From Cryptomeria japonica (taxonomy: Eukaryota; Streptophyta; Pinopsida; Cupressales; Cupressaceae): 64,000 nt of DNA. Shown piece by piece: positions 56,446-64,000 of this stretch. Each line of letters begins with the position of its first letter. Positions within the stretch are counted from its first letter, which is position 1. The notes beneath the pieces are model-generated. The model did not search any database. It had not been told where the DNA came from and worked only from the letters and a program-made list of their open reading frames with translations. The position numbers and the translations under genes are program-made. Location of the stretch: positions 154,213,048 to 154,277,047 of the forward strand of contig NC_081407.1 in NCBI RefSeq assembly GCF_030272615.1, in the 5' to 3' direction.

Positions 56446-58303
56446 TACTTTTCTCTTGGATACAATGTACCATTGTACAGTGCAAGCTAAGAGAGGTGAA
56501 TAAATATTGAGGCAGAAAAAGAAAGAAGATGAAACGGTGGAATCGGTTAGGGTTAAGATATACACGGCGAGATTTCTTATGCCCTAATAATTACCATGTA
56601 TTTCCAATTATAATTGTTTTGCAATTAAAAAAATTCAAACAATTTTTAATTAAAATTTTAAAATTTATTTTATAGTTATAGAATTATAATTTAATTACAG
56701 CAACCAATTTATATATTATCTACTTATTTATATATTATCTACTTATTATAATTTAGTTATTACAATTTTAATTTAATAGGGTTCAGGCACCTCAAGAAGG
56801 ATATCAGTTAAATATTTATATATCTGTGTGCTAGTTATATTAAGAGGTGTAAATTATAAGATAACATTTGGCATAAATAATTAGTAAGATATTTTTGAAA
56901 AATACATTTTTCATTTTACAAATCATCTTATTTACCTTTTTTTAGAAATATTTTGTTTAATATATAAATTTATGAATTTTTTATTTTTATTTTGAGAATT
57001 ATTTATTGTATGCAATTTTAATTTGTTTTTGAAAATATCATTAATTCTAAGTTGAAAGTTTAATTTTATACCCCAAAACATTTATTTATATGATAATTGA
57101 TATGATTTATGGAGTAAATATTATGAGGTTTTAAAATTAATAAAAGCAATAAGCATTATTCGTTTGATTAAAAATGGTTTGGACAACAATTAGACAAGCT
57201 AAATTATACACGATTGCCATAAAAAAATTTCTTGAATGATGAAGAAGAATGTTCCCAAATAAATAACATGGAATTATCTGTTGCTCAATTTTTTTTATAG
57301 AGAAAATATAAAATTAGAAGACTAATTGATGAGGAGATCAAAGCCCCTATAGTTGGGATCTTGAGTCAAAAGTAACAACTTGGGAAGAAAAACCTAGGAA
57401 AAACAAGGAAAATTGGATGATACCTATGTAGAAAAGAGAAATTAATCAAGGAAAGAAATACCATCACCATTAGATCCACTAGCTTCAACCTCGGAAATGG
57501 GATTGAGGATTCTTAGAGCTTATGTAAGATGCTTTACCATGTATTTCAAGATAACAACCATAATTGGAATCATTAACAAGGTTGAATTCAAACTTGCAAG
57601 AAACATGCCTTAATAAAGTGTATATTATGGACATCATAATGGTTGATTGTCCCTAAGGTGGGGGATGCTTTTGTCTCAAAATTTGTTAGCCACCTTAGGA
57701 GGGATAATCAAATGGGATCATTGTATATCACTATTCACATGAATGCTAGGGAGGTGAAATGTAGTCTAACATACATTCTAGGATAAATTGAGAAAATGAG
57801 AAGATTAAATGCCTTGTTGTCATTGAATCAATATTCAATGATCTAACTTGACAAAAATGAAAATTAAATAACATAATGTATAAACTAACAATTAAAATTA
57901 TATAAAACTATATTCAATTAACTTCTAGTGTTGTATATTTTTTGTTACAAACATAAAATGAATAAAATTGTTAGATTCTATGAGAAAATTTGGTATTTGA
58001 TGTCCGTCCTAAATAACATATGACTCCCCTCGACAAATGATAAAAGATCATAATAGTAAAATGGAGATATGATTTGAAGAGAAAGAAAATAGAGACAAAG
58101 TAAGATAAATTGCATAATACTATCAATACTTTCATTGATATATTACTAAACTTGTGAAAGTTAGAGGACAAAGTTGTGTATATAGAAAAATAAGGGCATT
58201 TACATCAAAAAGGTGCATTAACTCCTTCCTATAAAAGGTGGGAGGTATTACTTACTTGGTGAATGCTAAAATATGTTTCATAACATACTTATATGAAGAC
58301 AAG
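56446..58303. other. Rest of duplication copy B, non-coding
   Basis: Matches 6053-6711 and 10375-11346 with the LINE absent. No gene. Confidence 0.6.
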
Positions 58304-60998
58304 AAATGAGTTATGAAAGGTGGCACATAAAACAAAAGGAGGGTGAGAAACCCAACTACTTCATAGAATACCCAGGTAAGGATAAAGTAGTGGTTACCAA
58401 AGGTGGTACAACAACCCCCCCAAAAAGGCAGGATGACTCAACTATCCATGTGTGGGAGAGAGTGACATATATAGTTGAAGTATTTTACCACATGTCTTCA
58501 TATTATCCACTCCTGATAAAACTATGAAAGCTAAAATAATATGCATATAAAAAATAAAATATCCCCTAACATTACGAAAATAAAAATACTTAAACTAGCT
58601 CATCCCCTTAAGCATAACTTAGGTGGGTTTAAAGATGGGTCCCACTAGATGAAGCCATTTTAGGTACCTATTATGCAAATTAGCCTCCACTAAATAGAGA
58701 GAGAAAAATCTCCCCCAATATATATATATATATAAATATAGAGAGAGAGAGAGAGAGAGAGAGAAGCTCCTCCTCAAGTAAACACCTTGTACATCCCAAG
58801 AAAAATGCTTGTAGATGAAGGAAATTTATTTTACTGAAGTGTTTGGTGAAGACGTTTTCAATTTTCTCCAATGTAGAATAATACTTAATATTAGTGACAC
58901 TTTCTCAAATCAGCTCTTGAATGTAGTGTTGTAAATAGTAGTCCTTTAATTATGAGTCCAATTTTGCATTCTTTAGCACTCATTTTAGTTTTCCATTCCT
59001 CTTGAGCATTTTGGGACCATTTCTAGCCTTGAATTAATCCTCAACTCAATCATATTAGTCCTATCTTATTTTTAATTTACTTCAACATACTCCTCTTTGG
59101 TCCCTTACTTTAGTGTGCCCTTTCTCCTATATCATTTCAAGTTTATTTGGATTTCTATCCTATTTTACATTTTAATGTATTTTATTCCACACTTAAATGT
59201 ATTAATTCCTAATATAATTTCTAGATCCAATATTAGGGCCCTATTATCTCACTTTCCTAAATATTAGGGCCTACTTTATAAGGACACTATTCAAAAGCAT
59301 AAACTATCTGATATTTTTTGGTTGAAATTTTGAGAGTAATGTGTTTTCCTTAACATTACTAGACTTGGTATTGAAATTGGGATATGACCTTTGTAAGTCG
59401 ATCTAAAAGTGAAATTACCTTGAGCACCCTATATAAGGCATCATCCCTAATTCATTTGACCATCTAACAATTTCATTCTCAAGCATTCCTAATCCCTTTA
59501 AGAGTAGATCTAAGTATAAGGAGAATCAAGCTACAAACGTTATCTTCAATTATGTGTTCATGATAGATTTTTTGATAATTTATGAAGTTATTACATCAAC
59601 ACTTAGAAGAGAATTGCATTATCAACCAAACTATAATCATTCCAGGTTAGCATTTCAATTCAGATTTTGCCTCTACCTTATAAGAGCAATCTCTCTTTTT
59701 TATCATCACTATTATAGGGTTAATTTGAACCTAGGGTTTGACTTAGGCAAGAACCTATATAGCCCAACACCAATTTTCTCTCCTTTTGTACAGTTGTAGT
59801 CTCTAAACCAAGTTTAAGGATTAGTTTGAAGGTATAGGAACATAGTGTAGATCGAGACATATGAAACTAGACAAAATCCATTAGAAAATATAAGGACTAG
59901 GGCACCTAGCACTATAGTCTAGGTGTTTTGACATGTAATTTTCCCAAACATCAGTTTGGGGACTCTTAAGACCAGTTTGACCCATGTTCTACATGTGGAC
60001 ATTTATTAATACTAGGGTGCCTAGCCATAATCTCCAACCATTTTGAGCTCAACTTTCAAACTTAGGTTCCTTTTTCCATCCCTTTTCTAGTTCTATATAT
60101 CTCACTTGATTCTCAATTCTACATATGTCTATATATGTTGACTATTGCCACTTTTGTGCTATTTATCCTAGTTCTTGCATAAATTTAATCTCTAATCATA
60201 TCCAATCAATCAACTCAAAGAAAAAAACTAAATGCACATATGTCCAACTCTCCTAAGGGGTTGATCTTGGGCCTAACTGGTTGTTACCTAATGTAATTAA
60301 TGGAATTGGGTTTGATTCCTAGTTTGCATGTTTAGACTGGTTATCCCTGTTTATGAACATTACATTTTTGTGTACTTGACATATCCTACAATTGCACATT
60401 TTTTGATTTTAAATGTTAGATCTGATTTTTTCATGAAATTTATAGAAATTCATTCCATATAATTGTTTGACATTGCTTTTGTTAGTGTAGTTTTTTAAAA
60501 AAATTCCTAGACATATTATTTAAGCTTTCTTAGGTTATTAGGAGTGGTCAATATGAAGACGCCTGGCAAAATACTTCAAATACATGTGTAACTCCAACCT
60601 CCTCATATGTATTTGAGTTGCACACCCTCTTTTGGCTTGTTGTGCTACCTCACATAACCACTATTTTGTCATTTCCTAAGTGGCTTATGGGGTAGTTGGG
60701 TTTATCACTCTCTTTTGGCTTTACATGCCATCCTTATGACTCTTTTTTTAATAAAATGTAAAGAGGTTATGCCACATATTTTGGCATCTACCAAGTAGGT
60801 AAACCCTCAAACCTTATATGGGGAGTGGGATTTAATGCATCTCTTAGATTTATATGCTATTATTTTTCTATATGATAAGAACTATACTCTCACCCTCACT
60901 GGTTTAGTGATAGCTTGGTGAGACTCTTCTCAAAATTCTCTTATTTTTCTCTTTTTTTCTCTCATTTCAAATTTCTCTTCATTTCGCTATTTTGATCT
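58304..60998. other. Intergenic repeat-like stretch
   Basis: No domain-bearing frame. CACCCTATATAAGGCATC near 59427 followed by A/C-rich and CTAGGGTTTGACTTAGG text near 59731 resembles the TATA-to-U5 part of the Ty3 LTR at 62160-62530, so an LTR relic may lie at about 59400-59830. The frame at 58306-58527 is unexplained. Confidence 0.35.
58718..58764. repeat. (TA)n(GA)n compound microsatellite
   Basis: TA dinucleotides followed directly by about 12 GA units. Confidence 0.95.
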
Positions 60999-61320
60999 TT
61001 GATCATCTATTGCTTGGAGTTGCATGTTGATTTTAGAGAAGGTTTAGGTGTTTCCAAGTGGGATGTTTCAATGCAAGAAGAGTTCAATTCCTTGGAAAGG
61101 AATCACACATTGGATTTAGTCCCTGTTCCTAAGGGAAGGAAACTTGTTCGGTTCAAGTGGATCTATCGAACAAAATTAGCAGTAGATTGGTCAGTTGATA
61201 AGTATAAGGCTCACTTAGAAGCAAAAGGATTCTCTCAAGTTCTTGGGATTGACTACTCTAAGACTTCTGCACCAGTTGCTAAGATGAATTCCATTCGACT
61301 TGTCCTTTCTATAGAGACAA
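60999..61320 (+). pseudogene. Copia reverse transcriptase fragment
   Basis: The N-terminal RT domain: VSMQEEFNSLERNHTLDLVP, GRKLVRFKWIYRTKLAVD, DKYKAHLEAKGFSQVLGIDY and APVAKMNSIRLVLSI. After this point the frame reads into gag-type sequence rather than the rest of RT. It is on the same strand as the protease fragment that follows, but in the wrong order for a Copia element. Confidence 0.85.
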
Positions 61321-61844
61321 AGAAGATTAACCTAAGAGGGAGAAGGCCATATATACTGATTGTAAGAGGCTAGCCATGATGAACATAAGTCTTTACATAA
61401 ACAAATCAATCACCTTTCTCATCTTCTAGAAAAGAATAATATAAAGGTACCTAATTCAATCAAATAGAGTTCATTAGAAGGATCTTCTAAGGACACATAT
61501 AAGAGTAAGGGGAAAGGAAAGGGTAAGGCCCTAGTTATTGTTGCTTCACAACCAAATTCTTGGATAATCCACTCGGGTGCTTCACACCACATAGCCTCTT
61601 CAAAAGATGATTTTACCTCTTTAGAGCCATGTTCTATGCCTTCCATACTAATATGTGATGACACTCCTATTGAGATGCATGGGAGAGGGTTTCTTGATGA
61701 GGGTGAAGAAAGATTTGAGGATATCCATTATGTTCCATATTTATCAATTAATCTCCTACCTATTTATCAGATCACTCACATTAGTTTTGGAAAGCCAGTT
61801 GACTTCACACTAGATACAGTAGTAATTGGAGAAATCTATAATGG
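61321..61844 (+). pseudogene. Copia gag end and protease fragment
   Basis: Lys-rich KSKGKGKGKALV near 61500 is the gag tail. Protease-region SWIIHSGASHHIASSKDDF near 61560 has His in place of the catalytic Asp. HGRGFLDEGEERFEDIHYVP and LSINLLPIYQITH follow as in the GAG-pre-integrase region. The Ty3 LTR at 61845 cuts it off. Confidence 0.8.
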
Positions 61845-63063
61845 TGTAGCGTCCTAAAATTGCGACACTTGCAATTTCGACTGCATTTGGGTCTTCACGA
61901 TGGTGATGCAACATGGAACCTGAATGGAGACCCCGAAACTTGCTCATGACACAAAAAACTACATTTTTCCAGCACCCTGCCTGATTCCTCCTTGCACCTT
62001 GCTGTCCCGGGAGGTGGGACCAGAGCGCCCAGCGCCCTGGTCCCTAGCCCTATTTTGGGCCGGGTCTCCTATGGGGCTTCAGGTCTTTATGTTTGCAATT
62101 TGGAAAATAGTACTTCCTGGTCGGCCCAAGGTCGGAAAAATCAGTCTTTTAACCCTAATTGACAAGTATATAAACTACATTTCCTCTCCCATTTTGGGTA
62201 GATGAAAAAAGGAGGAAGGACAGATGTGTACAAGACGTGAAAACGATAGTCAAACATTCAAGCATTCAAGCATGCCTTCAAACAATTGATCATTCTAAGT
62301 CTCCATTCAAGGCTAGGTGTTGCATTCAAGACAAGGATTCAACCATTGAAGAGGAGATCACATACTACAACATACAACATACAACAAACAACAACATCTA
62401 TACCTTCACATATAAGGATACAAACATCCTTACAACAAGGTACTAGTACTTGTTTTACATTACAATCATTTACATTTACAGCAATTTCTCATTTCTTGGT
62501 TAATTCCAAAACCGGGGTTTGACCTAAGGGAAAACCCCTAATCCCTAACCCCCCAATCGTCTTCGCTTTTCTGTGTGTAGGTTGCAGGTACGCGGCTGAA
62601 ATTGAAGATCTGGAATCCTTGTGCAGAGACGAACAGATCCCCCTTCGTTTCGCGGATTTTTCGGAGGACCGTGTGCACGTCGGGCACCATCGTCCTGTCA
62701 ACTTTTGCTCAAATTTGCAGGACAGCGCCATCTCGACATTTTACTGCTAATTCCAGGTCCGCAGCTTCATCCCATATCCCTATCTCTGTTTATAAGTGAA
62801 TCTTTCCTACTTTACATGCATTCCTAGTTCAATCTTTCTATCTACATTCTTTACAAAAGAGGGTATCCTTGATGTCTTAACCCTTGAAACTCATATAGAA
62901 TCCAATCTTGTATTGCATGGGATTGGATCTTGTGGGTTTCAACCCCTCTTTTGAATGTAAAGTCTCCCCTAAGTGAAAACCATCAACCCTAGTGACTCTC
63001 CCTTTCTCTCTCCTTGGAGTTGGGGAGGGGAGAACGACTAGGGTTCGATTTTTCCACTTTACA
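61845..63063 (+). repeat. Ty3-type 5' LTR, complete
   Basis: 1219 bp from TGTAGCGTCCTAAAATTGC to TTTCCACTTTACA. A TATATAAAC box lies near 62168. A primer site follows, so this is the 5' LTR of an element that continues past the window. It inserted into the Copia fragment. Short frames within it are chance. Confidence 0.8.
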
Positions 63064-63066
63064 TTT

Positions 63067-63085
63067 TGGTGAACCCGACGTGAAC
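63067..63085 (+). promoter_or_regulatory. Putative Ty3 primer-binding site
   Basis: TGGTGAACCCGACGTGAAC begins three bases after the LTR end, with the TGG that pairs to a tRNA CCA end. I could not name the tRNA with confidence. Confidence 0.65.
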
Positions 63086-64000
63086 ATCCTTTCTGATTAT
63101 TCATAGTTAGATCTGAAAATTGGATTCCTTGATTACATTTCCATGTTTGATCTTTTGCAAATTTTAGAGGCTAATTGCATAAAAACCCTAAAATTTTCTT
63201 TTTAAGTAATTGAACTTGTGAAATGTTTAATTGTTAATGCTTGTTTCAGATCTGCCCTTCTATTACAAATTGTCAATTCATATTTGTGCTTTAATTCTGA
63301 AAATTAAGTGGTTGAGTGTCAAAACCCTAATTTTTAAAACCTTCTTGATTCAACCTTTGACTGATACTTTGACTGATCAAAACATCTCCAAATCGGCTGT
63401 AACTTTGGATTTCGCAATAAAATCACAATATCTTTCATCCCTGAAAATTTGGAAAAAAGTTGCGAGGAGCGTGTGCACCCCGAGCGCCATCGTCCCCGAC
63501 ATTTTTTCCGAAATTTCGGGAGCTAGATCTTACTGTATTTTTCTGCTAAAATCCAGAATTTTGGCTGATTTTATCAATTTTAACACCTTCAAAGTTACAG
63601 TCAAAGTTGGTCTAGCGATTGCTTGGATTGAGGCTTCTAATCATTCAAAAATTGTTGAAATTGAAATTTGTGTCAAAATTGTGTTTCTTACAGTCCTAAA
63701 TCTGAAAAGTGTGTTATCATTCATTCGAAATTTTAGTGATTCATTCAAATTATTGCAATTTGTGACTTTTGAAATTAAGTGCTTAATTACAACAACTTTG
63801 ATTTCCGCTTTCAAAATTGAATTTTGCGTGAAATTGAGTCAACTTTCAAATTTCAAAACTTGCATTGCTTTTGGTATTCCCTCTAAAATCATAAAATTCA
63901 AAATTTCAGTTTCCCTCTCTTCTTCAAAATTCAAATTTTGCATTTTTCGACAATCTTGGTAGGGTTCAATTTTGAGATTGCAACTTTAATTTGGCCTATC
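63086..64000 (+). other. Ty3 leader sequence, element runs off the window
   Basis: A 243-codon open frame at 63231-63962 has an unusual Phe/Ile/Lys/Ser composition and no gag features, so I read it as leader rather than gag. It contains a copy of an LTR motif (63465-63545). Confidence 0.5.

Larger units (their letters stand above)
44550..58303 (+). repeat. Segmental duplication, copy B
   Basis: Direct-orientation partner of 1441-11346. Extra sequence lies at about 44700-48660 (with a Ty3 remnant) and 49260-53540. It lacks the LINE of copy A. It has deletions of about 90 bp and about 680 bp around the glutaredoxin, and about 120 bp at 57233-57345 that do not align with copy A. Confidence 0.85.

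Noticed and set aside
61924-62827. Several overlapping frames on both strands
   Set aside because: They all lie inside the Ty3 LTR, which is GC-rich in part and gives chance open frames.
63231-63962. 243-codon frame as a gag gene
   Set aside because: It lacks a capsid-like composition or zinc knuckle, begins too close to the primer site, and contains a copy of an LTR motif. Leader sequence is more likely.

Overview
The window looks like a nuclear chromosome segment from a seed plant with a large, repeat-rich genome. A gymnosperm is my best guess, from the slow-looking decay of many nested LTR elements, but no marker here proves it. It is AT-rich. It holds only one intact recognisable protein gene: a CC-type (ROXY-class) glutaredoxin on the minus strand at 5642-6052. 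It also holds a near-intact divergent pair of nuclear tRNA genes, Leu-UAG at 40645-40724 (+) and Asn-GUU at 40834-40907 (-). Nearly everything else is transposable elements, their remains, and local or segmental duplication.

Layout. 1-1168 has the end of a Copia LTR next to a Ty3-type LTR remnant. 1441-11346 is copy A of a direct segmental duplication; it carries the intact glutaredoxin and a 3.65-kb LINE insertion at 6712-10362. 11347-16394 is non-coding and partly AT-rich. 16395-37897 is one minus-strand Copia element. Its 5' LTR (36242-37897) is whole, and its 3' LTR is split into 16395-17693 and 31265-31626. The splitting insertion, 17694-31256, is 13,563 bp long and has the marks of a hAT transposon: an 8-bp target duplication AATTCCGG, Ac-like imperfect terminal inverted repeats, GGCGA-rich subterminal zones and a decayed hAT transposase. 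37898-44370 holds unidentified remnants and the duplicated tRNA pair. 44550-58303 is copy B of the segmental duplication, enlarged by insertions, with a broken glutaredoxin; a third glutaredoxin relic (44371-44540) touches its left edge. 58304-61844 is degraded Copia and other repeat sequence. 61845-64000 is the 5' LTR, primer site and leader of a Ty3-type element that runs off the right edge.

The hAT insertion is the most unusual object. It is much larger than a typical autonomous hAT element. Besides the minus-strand transposase (27743-30437), it holds a plus-strand reading frame of about 4 kb (22723-26760) that converges on the transposase. That protein is not one I recognise: a long N-terminal region, a G-patch-like motif, then a coiled-coil C-terminal part. 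Two smaller broken frames (18788-19363 and 20057-20668) lie to its left. The 4-kb frame contains 14 in-frame stops. Ten are TAG, three TAA and one TGA, so nearly all are one C-to-T step from a Gln or Arg codon. That is what decay of CHG- and CG-methylated cytosines would leave in a long-silenced element. The convergent layout recalls two-component plant transposons such as MuDR; that comparison is inference.

Limits: alignments and counts were made by eye, and element edges outside the hAT and Copia ends are approximate.
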